NCBI GenBank assembly: GCA_013215815.1
Contig: JABSQP010000011.1
Coordinates: forward strand, 1 to 59,271
Direction of reading: 5' to 3'
Length of the DNA stretch: 59,271 bases
Origin: Alphaproteobacteria bacterium
GTDB taxonomy: Bacteria > Pseudomonadota > Alphaproteobacteria > Micavibrionales > Micavibrionaceae
The notes under the pieces were generated by a model. It saw only the letters and a program-made list of their open reading frames with translations. It ran no database searches and was not told the DNA's origin. The translations under genes and the position numbers were made by a program. Positions 37,916-46,741 of this stretch are shown in pieces; position 1 is the first letter of the stretch, and each line of letters starts with the position of its first letter.

Positions 37916-39232
37916 ATGTTCTATAAGCTTCAGAATTGGAGAAGTGTAACAGGGGGGCTTTTTCACTACAGTTCAATGTTAGCCTTAGGTGTTGGCGCTT
38001 TTGCGACAGGCCAGTGGTGGACTTTGGGTATAGCAGGCACATTCATGGCTGGCGCTTTTGGTTATTCGCTCAAGGCTAATAAAGATGTGCTTGAAAATGA
38101 TCTTGTAGAACATCCGAGGGCGCATAAATATTCACCCAATCTACAAGGCATTGTTGATAAGCTATTTGACAGGTCGGGACTGGATGTCGATAAAACTGCG
38201 GTTTATGACTTTAAGGTCACTCCTGAGGCACGAGAAAAAGCTGGGCCGATAAGAGAGCTTCTGGGCGATATGCTTGGCAAGGTCGCGGATACCCCTAATG
38301 CTGCTGCCTTCAATATGGGTAAGCCTGTTATTATGATTTCAGAGCCATTGCTAGAGCTCTTGGACGATGCAGAAGAAGAGGCTGTCTTGGCTCATGAGTT
38401 TGCTCATGCTGTTGCCAAACATCAACATGTTGCTGTTCCTCATAAGATACTCTCTGGTGTCATTAAGGTGTCTAATAACCTCGCTGTTTTAGGGCAGCTT
38501 ATTTCTTCTGGTGCGCTTGCTATTGGAACATCTATTGGTGCTGTTGGATTGTTAAACAAAGCAGTCAGCAAATGGCATCCTAAAGGCCATTTATTGGACG
38601 ATGCCAATGAAGACAGTATGTCGGAGCTTTATCAGCGTAAAAAGCTTAAACAGCAAGTGTCTCTTGCAAGTACAGGGCTCGGCGTTGGTATTGTGAGTGC
38701 ATTTAATCCGCTCTATTTAACTATTTTTGGAGCGGCAAAGGCTATGAATGTGACAGCGAATTTTTTAGAAAAAAGTTTTAGCCGAAACAAGGAGTATCAG
38801 GCCGACAATGGTGCGGTTGTCTTGGGGGCTAGCCCTCTAGCAATGATCACCGCCCTTAGAAAAATGGAAGCCATTCAAAAAAGGAGTATTGCCGATGCCT
38901 GGGGGAACGAAGAGCGTCCAAAGCAAGGCGTGCTTTCAAAAATAACAAAAGAGGCCTTTGCAACGCATCCAGCAGTTCCTAAACGGATCAGCAGGCTCGT
39001 TGGACTAGCAAAAGCACAAGGCTATTCTTCTGAAGAAATTGATCGGGCTGTAAATGGTTATATTGATGTACCGGATACAGTTAACATTCCGGCCAGACAT
39101 ATTTTTGGTATGGCAAAAAGTTTTGTTGGTGCTGATATGTTGGCTCCACTCGCATTCCAAGTGACAAATGCAATGTCGTTATCAGGTAATCGGAATAAAG
39201 TGAGTGAAATAGCTATGCCAGTCGCGGCATAG
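37916..39232 (+). CDS. M48-family membrane metalloprotease
   Basis: A 438-residue zinc protease related to HtpX. Two membrane segments lie near the N-terminus (about 15-50). The zinc motif is HEFAHAVAKH near residue 160 (HExxH), with a third ligand Glu in KEYQADNGAV near 295. Two more hydrophobic stretches (about 180-215 and 250-280) lie between them. It probably faces the cytosol and removes damaged membrane proteins. The ATG at 37916 has GGGAG at correct spacing; an ATG 30 bases earlier lies inside the leader hairpin. The leader can pair with the ribosome binding site (separate entry). Confidence 0.85.
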   Translation: MFYKLQNWRSVTGGLFHYSSMLALGVGAFATGQWWTLGIAGTFMAGAFGYSLKANKDVLENDLVEHPRAHKYSPNLQGIVDKLFDRSGLDVDKTAVYDFKVTPEAREKAGPIRELLGDMLGKVADTPNAAAFNMGKPVIMISEPLLELLDDAEEEAVLAHEFAHAVAKHQHVAVPHKILSGVIKVSNNLAVLGQLISSGALAIGTSIGAVGLLNKAVSKWHPKGHLLDDANEDSMSELYQRKKLKQQVSLASTGLGVGIVSAFNPLYLTIFGAAKAMNVTANFLEKSFSRNKEYQADNGAVVLGASPLAMITALRKMEAIQKRSIADAWGNEERPKQGVLSKITKEAFATHPAVPKRISRLVGLAKAQGYSSEEIDRAVNGYIDVPDTVNIPARHIFGMAKSFVGADMLAPLAFQVTNAMSLSGNRNKVSEIAMPVAA

Positions 39233-39238
39233 AGTTTT

Positions 39239-39312
39239 TGGAGGCACGAACCGGAATCGAACCGGTCTACAAGGAGTTGCAGTCCTCTGCATAGCCACTC
39301 TGCCATCGCGCC
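39239..39312 (-). tRNA. tRNA-Cys (anticodon GCA)
   Basis: Complete cloverleaf on the minus strand: acceptor GGCGCGA/TCGTGCC, anticodon stem GAGGA/TCCTT (one G-T pair) with loop CTGCAAC, and T-loop GTTCGATT. The 3' CCA is encoded. The anticodon is the normal one for Cys. Confidence 0.97.
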
Positions 39313-39389
39313 TTCAGGTCATACGAATTAACACCTTTTGATTTTAAAATCTAGGACGATTTGAAATATTTTTACCTCGAATGAGTTTC

Positions 39390-39449
39390 TGTGGGTAAAC
39401 CTGTGGAAAACTTCTGGTAAGCCTTCTTTTTTTAAGGTAAAAAGAGGCT
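39390..39449. other. DnaA-box-like pair and long hairpin before pcm
   Basis: TGTGGGTAA (39390-39398) and TGTGGAAAA (39402-39410) are each one mismatch from a DnaA box and 12 bases apart. Directly after, AGCC-TCTTTTT and AAAAAGA-GGCT form an eleven-pair stem with one bulge (39420-39449). The rest of the 201-base gap is AT-rich. A role is inferred only. Confidence 0.35.
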
Positions 39450-39513
39450 GAAGATATTATTTTCCCGCCAAATTATTAATCATTTTAAAAAACTAAATAC
39501 TAGCAGGCTTGAA

Positions 39514-40176
39514 ATGCAAGATTACAAACAAATGCGCGAAAACATGGTTGAATGCCAAATCCATCCGTTAGGTGTGGCTTCGGAGGATATTCTAGAGGCT
39601 TTTTCTTCTGTTCCGCGCGAATCTTTTGTTCCTGAAGATAAAAAGAACATCGCGTATTGCGATGAAGACATTGAGATATGTCAAGGCCGTTTCCTGATGG
39701 AGCCGTCTGTTATAGCCCGCTTGCTCCAACATTCGAATTTACAAGAAGATGATGTAGCGCTAGCGATTGGTTCTGGAGCAGGGTACACGGCAGCTCTTTT
39801 GTCTAAGCTTGTGAGCACAGTCGTATCATTAGAAGAAAATGATGAGTTGATCGAGAAGTCTCAGGCCGTTTGGGATAGTCAGGATTTTTGTAACATTGTT
39901 GGTTTGAGCGGTAGTTTATCTGATGGTGCGCCTGATCATGCGCCTTATTCCCTCATTATCATTAATGGCTGCGTTACAGATGTGCCGCAAAAGATCATCG
40001 ATCAGCTAGGGCGAGGCGGAAGATTGCTCGCCATTGTGAAGAATGATGATATGGGTATTGGCAAAGCTACTATGATTTCAAAGAAAAAGGGCGGCGATTT
40101 AACAAGAACCATACTGTTTGATGCGAGTACACCTTACCTTAAGGGCTTTGAAAAAGAAGAGTGTTTTGAGTTTTAA
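39514..40176 (+). CDS. pcm: Protein-L-isoaspartate O-methyltransferase family protein
   Basis: SAM-dependent methyltransferase of the PIMT family, 220 residues. The N-terminus MRENMVECQIHPLGV resembles the alphaproteobacterial form that precedes tolC. The SAM motif reads LAIGSGAGYTAALLS near residue 85, and VPRESFVPE near 33 is conserved. The active-site segment is ICQGRFLMEPSVIARLLQ. Whether it still repairs isoaspartate is unclear; the homologues beside tolC are divergent. It abuts tolC with no gap: TAA is directly followed by ATG. Confidence 0.85.
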   Translation: MQDYKQMRENMVECQIHPLGVASEDILEAFSSVPRESFVPEDKKNIAYCDEDIEICQGRFLMEPSVIARLLQHSNLQEDDVALAIGSGAGYTAALLSKLVSTVVSLEENDELIEKSQAVWDSQDFCNIVGLSGSLSDGAPDHAPYSLIIINGCVTDVPQKIIDQLGRGGRLLAIVKNDDMGIGKATMISKKKGGDLTRTILFDASTPYLKGFEKEECFEF

Positions 40177-41592
40177 ATGATAAATAACTTTAAAAAAGCA
40201 TTATATATATCTGTTTTTACTGGGGTTTTGTCGATTTCAGTTTCTAGTGTTATGGCTGGCGCTGATGATCCTCTTGCTTTGTCAGGTCTGTCGAAAAGCT
40301 TGCAGAAAAATGTAGAGGAGAGCGTTAATCTGCTAGGTGCATGGGAAGAATTGGGCTTTGACCTTTATGACGCCTTAGATCAGACATATCAAAACAACCC
40401 GTCATTGTTATCAAAGCGCGCTGAATTCATGGCAATTAAAGAGAGATTGCCGCAGGCTCGGTCCGGACTTAAACCTACGATAAATGCAGAAGCAGGCGTG
40501 AATTATACGAACCTCGAAACAGAGGGACAGAATTTCGGCAATTCCGATGGTGGTAACACGGCCAAAAATTTTGGAATTACTGTTTCACAGCCTCTGTTCA
40601 AGGGCGGTAGTACATATGCGAATATTAAGGCGGCAAATGCTGTTATTGCGGCGCAAGCAGCGTCTCTAAGATCTTCAGAGCAAACAATTCTTTTACAAGC
40701 TGTCACAGCTTATATGGATGTAATGCGTAACAAGGCGACATTACAGCTTACGAAAAACAATATGGATTTGATAGCACGTGAGCTAGAGCAATCAATTGTA
40801 CGCTTTGATGTTGGTGAAGTAACGCAAACGGATGTCTCTCAAGCAAGGGCAAGGCACGCTCTAGCGCAAGCGCAACTGACGCAAGCAGAGGGTAATTTAA
40901 ATAGCGCCATCGCTGTTTATGAGGAGGTCGTTGGTCATAAGCCCGATTTGGATAAACTGTCGCTGCCGGAAACTATTTTTGAACTGCCTGAGACAAAAGA
41001 TGAAGCAATGCGATTGGCCGAACTGCAAAACTTCTCTGTGATTCTAGCTGAAAATACAGAAATTGCCGCGCAATATGATGTTGATAGTACTTTTGGGGAA
41101 TTGCTTCCGCAGATTTCTGCAACTGGCTCTTTGGGACGTAATTATGATCCATCGGACTTTATTGAAGAACAGGATCAAATTGCTCTGGGCGTAACAGCGA
41201 GCATTCCACTTTACCAATCGGGTGCAACGCGTTCACGTTTGCGACAAGCAAAACAAGTGGCCAACCAACGTTTTCTCGAAGTAGTTGATATAAAAAACCA
41301 AGTACGTAGTGAAGCTGCTAGTAATTATGCATCTTGGCAAACCGCAAAAGCGGAGATTGAATCACGTAAAGCGCAAGTTGATGCTTCGACATTAGCTAGA
41401 GAAGGTGTGCATTACGAGGCAGAGCTGGGTGAGAGGACGACTTTGGACACACTCGATGCCAATTTGGAGCTTCTTAATGCACAGTTAGATCTTATTACAG
41501 CGCAACGCAACGAAGTCGTTGCTCGCTTCTCTTTAGCTCAAACTTTGGGGCTATTAACACCGCAAGGCCTTGATTTAAATGAGGACAGATAA
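40177..41592 (+). CDS. tolC: TolC-family outer-membrane efflux protein
   Basis: Trimeric outer-membrane channel for type I secretion and efflux, 471 residues. A signal peptide occupies about residues 1-28. Two OEP repeats follow (about 60-250 and 270-465), with the heptad-rich segments RFDVGEVTQTDVSQARARHA near 210 and YEAELGERTTLDTLDANLEL near 420, the latter a classic TolC repeat sequence. It follows pcm directly and precedes popZ by 99 bases, the standard alphaproteobacterial order. Confidence 0.93.
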   Translation: MINNFKKALYISVFTGVLSISVSSVMAGADDPLALSGLSKSLQKNVEESVNLLGAWEELGFDLYDALDQTYQNNPSLLSKRAEFMAIKERLPQARSGLKPTINAEAGVNYTNLETEGQNFGNSDGGNTAKNFGITVSQPLFKGGSTYANIKAANAVIAAQAASLRSSEQTILLQAVTAYMDVMRNKATLQLTKNNMDLIARELEQSIVRFDVGEVTQTDVSQARARHALAQAQLTQAEGNLNSAIAVYEEVVGHKPDLDKLSLPETIFELPETKDEAMRLAELQNFSVILAENTEIAAQYDVDSTFGELLPQISATGSLGRNYDPSDFIEEQDQIALGVTASIPLYQSGATRSRLRQAKQVANQRFLEVVDIKNQVRSEAASNYASWQTAKAEIESRKAQVDASTLAREGVHYEAELGERTTLDTLDANLELLNAQLDLITAQRNEVVARFSLAQTLGLLTPQGLDLNEDR

Positions 41593-41691
41593 CTGATCGT
41601 ACGATATTGCCTTTGACAAGCCTTGGTCTATAGAACAAACTAGCATGTTTATATGTCGAATCAACAAGAAACGTTTAGAAAAGCATCTTAA

Positions 41692-42210
41692 ATGTCTGAT
41701 AATCCATCCGAAGCAGAAGAACCATCGATCGAAGAGATCCTAGCATCCATCCGCCAAATCATCTCTGATGATGACGAAGAAGGTGGTGAGCAGGAGGTTG
41801 CCGCTGAGCCGGAACCTGTCGAAGAAGAGATTATTGAAGAACCTGAAGAGGATGTTCTTGATCTGACGGATGAGGTTGAGCCTGTTGAAGAAGAGGTTGA
41901 TCTTGATTTCGTCGATGTTGAAGAAGAGATCGAAGAAGAGGTTTATGAGCCAGAGCCTGACTTTGAGCCAACGCCTTCATCTATATTGTCTGAAAACGCA
42001 CAAGCGGCGACAATGTCTAGCCTATCTAAACTAGTCGGTGGTATGCCTCTTAATCGCCGTGGTTATGACGGGGTAACGCTTGAGGATATTGTGCGTGAGC
42101 TTTTAAATCCAATGCTACGTGATTGGATGGATACAAACTTGCCGCCAATGGTAGAGCGCATCGTTCAAAAAGAGCTTGAAAAGCTAGCCCGTCGTGCTTT
42201 AGACGAGTAG
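41692..42210 (+). CDS. popZ: PopZ-type polar organising protein (DUF2497)
   Basis: Self-assembling polar scaffold of alphaproteobacteria that binds ParB and cell-cycle regulators. The 172 residues show all three regions: an N-terminal helix (PSIEEILASIRQIISDDDEE, about 9-28), a Pro/Glu/Asp-rich disordered linker (about 29-95) and the C-terminal oligomerisation helices (VTLEDIVRELLNPMLRDWMD and ERIVQKELEKLARRA). The linker is strongly acidic and repetitive. It lies between tolC and valS as in Caulobacter relatives, here with one orphan gene before valS. It ends in TAG. Confidence 0.92.
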   Translation: MSDNPSEAEEPSIEEILASIRQIISDDDEEGGEQEVAAEPEPVEEEIIEEPEEDVLDLTDEVEPVEEEVDLDFVDVEEEIEEEVYEPEPDFEPTPSSILSENAQAATMSSLSKLVGGMPLNRRGYDGVTLEDIVRELLNPMLRDWMDTNLPPMVERIVQKELEKLARRALDE

Positions 42211-42280
42211 TTCTCACCCCTGTATTGACATATATCTAAAACGTATTAGGCTCTCTTTTTTAGATTAAAGGAGTTCTAAT

Positions 42281-42646
42281 ATGTATCGTTTGAGTGACAG
42301 GTACCGTAATCCTAGCTTAGGTAGACAATCAGATTTGTCCATAGGAAACCCAATAGGGTCTCACTTCTCAGTTTTAGTAGCTTTAGATCAGTATGGTGAG
42401 CCAGATGACAGCAGAAATCACTTTCTCGTAAATGTAGCTGGTCAGGGAAATACCCGTGCTTTTTCAATAGTACGGCACGGCGAAGGTGTTACTGAAGATG
42501 ATATTAGAGAGTGGATGGATGAGCCTCAAGCTTTTACAAATGTTAAGGTTGTTTATACTGGTGAAGCTAGCACTTTCATAGATTCAAAATTGCAGCCGAC
42601 AAGGGCGGGCCGTAACGCCTTTTCATGGCAAACACTCAACCGTTAA
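42281..42646 (+). CDS. Hypothetical protein between popZ and valS
   Basis: A 121-residue soluble protein of unknown function. No signal peptide, membrane segment or recognisable motif. An AAAGGAG ribosome binding site precedes the ATG. A TTGACA box lies upstream (42225-42230), so it probably has its own promoter. It interrupts the otherwise conserved popZ-valS neighbourhood and may be an acquired orphan, like the small genes after valS. Confidence 0.65.
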   Translation: MYRLSDRYRNPSLGRQSDLSIGNPIGSHFSVLVALDQYGEPDDSRNHFLVNVAGQGNTRAFSIVRHGEGVTEDDIREWMDEPQAFTNVKVVYTGEASTFIDSKLQPTRAGRNAFSWQTLNR

Positions 42647-42709
42647 TCATTTGATTTTCAGGCGATTTCCCTTTAAATAATAGCCGTTGTCATTTTTTAG
42701 AGGGAACCT

Positions 42710-45349
42710 ATGTTAGAAAAAACATTCAATCCAGCCGAATTAGAAGAAAGCCATTATCAGAAATGGGAAGAATCTGGGCACTTTAAGTGTGATCCAGCAA
42801 GTAAGGCTGATCCTTTTACCGTCATGATGCCACCGCCGAATGTGACAGGTTCTCTTCACATGGGGCATGCGCTGAACTGTACTCTGCACGACATTCTTGT
42901 GCGTTGGAACCGTATGCGTGGCCAAGACACCTTATGGCAACCTGGTTTGGACCATGCCGGAATTGCGACGCAAATGGTGGTTGAGCGTAACCTTGCAGCG
43001 GAAAATAAAGACCGCCGTGATATGGGGCGTGATAAGTTCATTGAAACAGTTTGGAAATGGAAAGAAGAGTCTGGCGGGACTATTGTTGGTCAGCAAAAAC
43101 GTCTTGGCTGTACACCGGATTGGGAGCGTGAGCGCTTCACAATGGATGAAGGTCTATCAAAGGCCGTTCTCAAGGTTTTCGTTCAGCTTTATAAAGAAGG
43201 TTTGATTTATCGTGATAAACGCCTCGTAAACTGGGATCCTAAGTTTCAAACCTCTATTTCTGATCTTGAGGTGGAGCAAAAAGAGATGAAGGGTCATCTC
43301 TGGCATATTGCCTATAGTATTGAAGGAGATGAAGCGCGCACGATTACTGTAGCCACTACACGTCCAGAAACATTACTGGGTGATACGGCTATTGCGGTGA
43401 ACCCTGAAGATGATCGTTACAAAGATTTAATCGGTAAAATGGCGAACGTGCCGATTTGTGATCGTTTGATACCAATCGTGGCGGATGATTACGCAGATCC
43501 TGAGCACGGTAGTGGTGCGGTGAAGATTACACCGGCGCACGATTTTAATGACTTTGAAGTTGGTAAGCGTCATGACCTACAGCTTATTAACATCTTTACA
43601 GAAGACGCGCATCTTAATGATAACGTGCCTGAGGAATATCAAGGTATGGAGCGCTTTGCAGCGCGTAAAAAGATTCTTGAGGAGCTTGAAGCGCAAGATA
43701 AGCTTGTTGAGATTGAAAAAATTAAACACACAGTGCCTTATGGCGATCGCTCAGGTGTCGTAATTGAACCATTCCTGACGGATCAATGGTATGTGGATGC
43801 AAAGACAATGGCGCAGCCAGCGCTTGAGGCTGTGAAAACAGGTAAAACTGAATTCGTTCCGAAACAGTGGGAAAACACGTATTTCCACTGGATGGAAAAT
43901 ATTCAGCCATGGTGTATTTCACGCCAGCTTTGGTGGGGACATCAGATCCCTGCATGGTATGACGAAGACGGTAATGTTTATGTGGCGGCAAGCGAAGAAG
44001 AAGCGCAAGCAGAAGCGGGCGCAGATAAGAAGCTTACACGTGATGAGGATGTTCTTGATACATGGTTCTCATCTGCGTTATGGCCTTTCTCAACGCTTGG
44101 TTGGCCAGATAAAACACCTGAATTAGATAAATATTACCCTGGTGACTCACTGATCACAGGTTTTGACATCATCTTCTTCTGGGTAGCCCGTATGATGATG
44201 ATGGGAATTCACTTTATGGACGATGTTCCGTTTAAGAAGGTTTATATCCACGCGCTTGTTCGTGATGGCAAGGGCCAGAAAATGTCCAAATCCAAAGGAA
44301 ATGTCATCGATCCGCTTGATCTATGTGACAAGTTTGGTGCAGACGCGCTGCGCTTTACACTGACAGCTATGGCCGCGCAGGGACGTGATGTTCGTCTTTC
44401 TGAAGATCGTGTAGCGGGATATCGTAATTTCTCGACCAAACTCTGGAATGCGGCGCGCTATTGTGAAATGAACGATGCGATGCCGCGCGCGGGCTTTGAC
44501 CCATCTAAAGTGGAGCATACGCTCAATAAATGGATTATTGGTAGCGTTCTGGATTGTCAGTCTGCGATTGATAAAGCCTTAGAAGGCTACCGTTTTAATG
44601 ACGCTGCGAGTGCAATCTACCAATTTGTATGGGGCACATTCTGTGACTGGTATCTAGAATTCACGAAACCTCTGATTAATGGTGATGATGACGCTGTTAA
44701 AGCCGAGGTACAGGCCACAACAGGCTGGGTATTAGAGCAAATTTTGCGTCTTCTCAACCCATTCATGCCTTTCATCACCGAAGAGCTTTACGCGTCGATT
44801 GCAAAACGTGATGCGGATGATCTTCTTCTTGGCTCTAGCTGGCCTGTTTATGACGCTTCGCTAAAAGATGAGTGCGCGGATAAGCAAATTGACTGGCTCA
44901 TGGGTATTATCTCTGAAATTCGCTCGGTTCGTGCAGATATGAACGTTCCGGCGAAGGCGCAGATTGATTTGATGGTTAAGGATGCTTGTGACATGAGTAA
45001 ATCAGGCTTAGAGCGTTTTGAGCCAATGATTAAGGCGATGGCGCGTGTAAACGGCATTGAGCATGTAGAAGAGGCGCCAAAAGGCTCTATTCAGACTGTT
45101 GTTGAGCCTATTACGCTAATCTTACCGATTGCAGACATCATAGATTTAGATCAGGAGCGCGCGCGCCTTGAGAAAGAGATTGATAAGCTTAACGATAACA
45201 TTAAGAAAATCTCTCAACAGCTTGATAACGAAAAGTTTGTGGCAAATGCTCCTGAAGAGGTTATCGAGGAGAAGCGTACTATCGTTGCCAACGATGAAGA
45301 GAAGAAAAAGAAGCTTAAAACGGCTCTTGATCAACTGAATGCAGCTTAA
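42710..45349 (+). CDS. valS: Valyl-tRNA synthetase
   Basis: Class I synthetase charging tRNA-Val, 879 residues. The HIGH motif reads PPNVTGSLHMGHALN near residue 43, and KMSKSKGNVIDP occurs near 525. The editing domain (about 200-340) holds VATTRPETLLGDTAIAVNP. An anticodon-binding domain (about 600-760) and a C-terminal coiled coil (about 810-875, Lys/Glu/Asp-rich) complete the protein. It ends in TAA with a promoter for the next gene starting nearly at the stop. Confidence 0.97.
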   Translation: MLEKTFNPAELEESHYQKWEESGHFKCDPASKADPFTVMMPPPNVTGSLHMGHALNCTLHDILVRWNRMRGQDTLWQPGLDHAGIATQMVVERNLAAENKDRRDMGRDKFIETVWKWKEESGGTIVGQQKRLGCTPDWERERFTMDEGLSKAVLKVFVQLYKEGLIYRDKRLVNWDPKFQTSISDLEVEQKEMKGHLWHIAYSIEGDEARTITVATTRPETLLGDTAIAVNPEDDRYKDLIGKMANVPICDRLIPIVADDYADPEHGSGAVKITPAHDFNDFEVGKRHDLQLINIFTEDAHLNDNVPEEYQGMERFAARKKILEELEAQDKLVEIEKIKHTVPYGDRSGVVIEPFLTDQWYVDAKTMAQPALEAVKTGKTEFVPKQWENTYFHWMENIQPWCISRQLWWGHQIPAWYDEDGNVYVAASEEEAQAEAGADKKLTRDEDVLDTWFSSALWPFSTLGWPDKTPELDKYYPGDSLITGFDIIFFWVARMMMMGIHFMDDVPFKKVYIHALVRDGKGQKMSKSKGNVIDPLDLCDKFGADALRFTLTAMAAQGRDVRLSEDRVAGYRNFSTKLWNAARYCEMNDAMPRAGFDPSKVEHTLNKWIIGSVLDCQSAIDKALEGYRFNDAASAIYQFVWGTFCDWYLEFTKPLINGDDDAVKAEVQATTGWVLEQILRLLNPFMPFITEELYASIAKRDADDLLLGSSWPVYDASLKDECADKQIDWLMGIISEIRSVRADMNVPAKAQIDLMVKDACDMSKSGLERFEPMIKAMARVNGIEHVEEAPKGSIQTVVEPITLILPIADIIDLDQERARLEKEIDKLNDNIKKISQQLDNEKFVANAPEEVIEEKRTIVANDEEKKKKLKTALDQLNAA

Positions 45350-45352
45350 GTA

Positions 45353-45381
45353 TTGACATAATAACAATCTTGATTTATACC
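45353..45381 (+). promoter_or_regulatory. Sigma-70-type promoter for the 45405 gene
   Basis: TTGACA (45353-45358) and TATACC (45376-45381) are separated by 17 bases. A start near 45388 places it shortly before an AGGAGG ribosome binding site. The gene downstream is therefore independent of valS. Confidence 0.6.
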
Positions 45382-45404
45382 TTCTTGAATTAGGAGGGCT
45401 AGGT

Positions 45405-45695
45405 ATGAGTGTATGGTTTCCATGGGGCAAAGTTGAGCCACATCATAGAGGGAAGACTGTTGGTGAACTTAAAACAGTGTTTTTAGAAAAAGGTGCAACC
45501 GATCAATCATTTGTTCTTATTCGATCGGATGATACAGAGAAAAATAAAAATGGCTTTGAAACCTCAAAATTAGGTGAGCTTCCGCAAGAGGCTATATATT
45601 GGGGTAGAACCTATAGGCATAATGACTATTTTAATCAAAAACCTGGGTCTGGAACGGTGATGCCTGTTTTCACTATTCCTACAGCAAATCTATAA
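45405..45695 (+). CDS. Hypothetical protein
   Basis: A 96-residue soluble protein, first of four small orphan genes between valS and rpmE. It has an excellent AGGAGG ribosome binding site and its own promoter. No signal peptide or known motif; several aromatic residues cluster in YWGRTYRHNDYFNQ. It is not a copy of the tandem family that follows. Function unknown. Confidence 0.65.
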   Translation: MSVWFPWGKVEPHHRGKTVGELKTVFLEKGATDQSFVLIRSDDTEKNKNGFETSKLGELPQEAIYWGRTYRHNDYFNQKPGSGTVMPVFTIPTANL

Positions 45696-45758
45696 AAAAC
45701 GCCTTTGACCAGCTAGAAATTCATCTTTTAGGTATGGCAACACCAACTTGCTAGAGGA

Positions 45759-46166
45759 TTGATTATGTTTTGGCTTAATTCTGAAGATGTTCGTTTAGTT
45801 AAAGCTTGGGAAGCGGCTGCTGAGGATAAGCCAAAAGCTACGTCGTGCATGGCCCTAGCTCCCCAAGGAACTTTTTGGATTTTAACTAAAGTAGGGGATC
45901 TAAACCCTGCCTTTCATAAGCATCTCCCTTCGGATGGTTTAGCAGAGAGAATTGCCGATAAAATGGCAGCTGATGGCTTAACTCATTTATCTTTTAATGA
46001 AACAGCTGATCTATTGGAGAAGGGGTGGGCTCAAACGGTGTCTCATGTTGACTTTGGTTATTTAAAACCTATTGAAATACGTCTTGTGCAAAACAAATAC
46101 GAAGGGCTCGAAGAAGAGGAGCGCATTGAAGCAGTGCCTATAAAGAGGGAACTAGCTCACACATAA
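45759..46166 (+). CDS. Hypothetical protein, tandem family copy 1
   Basis: A 135-residue soluble protein, the first of three tandem paralogues. Shared features: an N-terminal W/F-L-x-x-E-D/E-x-R-x-V/I-KAW block, the core APQGTFWI followed by KVGDL near residue 45, LEKGWA near 85 and a C-terminal PIEIRLVQ strand. It lacks signal and membrane segments. The 63-base gap before it has a TTGACC box. The GAGGATTGATT before the ATG gives a weak ribosome binding site. No family is recognised. Confidence 0.65.
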   Translation: MIMFWLNSEDVRLVKAWEAAAEDKPKATSCMALAPQGTFWILTKVGDLNPAFHKHLPSDGLAERIADKMAADGLTHLSFNETADLLEKGWAQTVSHVDFGYLKPIEIRLVQNKYEGLEEEERIEAVPIKRELAHT

Positions 46167-46199
46167 TTGTAATTTTAGCAGTTATATGGCTGTATAACA

Positions 46200-46226
46200 T
46201 TGACATAACTTGAGAGCTTTTATAGA
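46200..46226 (+). promoter_or_regulatory. Promoter-like boxes close to the 46235 start
   Basis: TTGACA (46200-46205) and TATAGA (46221-46226), spaced 15 bases. A start near 46233 would lie about two bases before the ATG at 46235, with no ribosome binding site, so the mRNA may be leaderless. Confidence 0.4.
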
Positions 46227-46234
46227 TCTAAATC

Positions 46235-46636
46235 ATGGAATGGGTTGATAGAGAAAAAAGTCGTTGTGTTAAAGCATGGAGAGCTGCAGTATCAAAGCTG
46301 AGTGGTGTAAACTCAGTCGCCTTTCCAAATACAGGTGATTATTTTGTAACAGCCACTGCAGGCGACCTTCCTACTATATTTACCAATGTAATTCCTCATG
46401 AAATGCTTGCTGAAGCAATGATTGAATGGATTGTTATTGAAGGGTGGCAAGACCTACCATTCGACCAACTGGCAGAAACAATTGAACGCAAATTAGGATC
46501 TTACCCTCAGCAGGTTCTGGATTTGATAGCAGAAATGGAAATAGTACTCGTTCAAAGCAGGGTTGAAGGCTTAGAAACCAGTCAAAGAAGACAAGTTGTG
46601 CCTTTAGGTAATGTACTTGAACCCGTTACAGCATAG
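46235..46636 (+). CDS. Hypothetical protein, tandem family copy 2 (diverged)
   Basis: A 133-residue soluble protein, the most diverged of the three tandem copies. It keeps the KAWRAA block near residue 12, a GDYFVTATAGDLP segment aligned to the APQGTFWI/KVGDL core, and MEIVLVQSRVEGLE, which aligns with the C-terminal strand of copy 1. No ribosome binding site is visible, and promoter boxes end nine bases before the ATG. Function unknown. It ends in TAG. Confidence 0.6.
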   Translation: MEWVDREKSRCVKAWRAAVSKLSGVNSVAFPNTGDYFVTATAGDLPTIFTNVIPHEMLAEAMIEWIVIEGWQDLPFDQLAETIERKLGSYPQQVLDLIAEMEIVLVQSRVEGLETSQRRQVVPLGNVLEPVTA

Positions 46637-46741
46637 ATAGTAAAGGCAAACTATTATTTTACATAATGTTATATCCATGTTACTTTAACCTCAATTAAAA
46701 AGCACTTTACAACGCTATTACTTACTTATCGGTATATTTAT

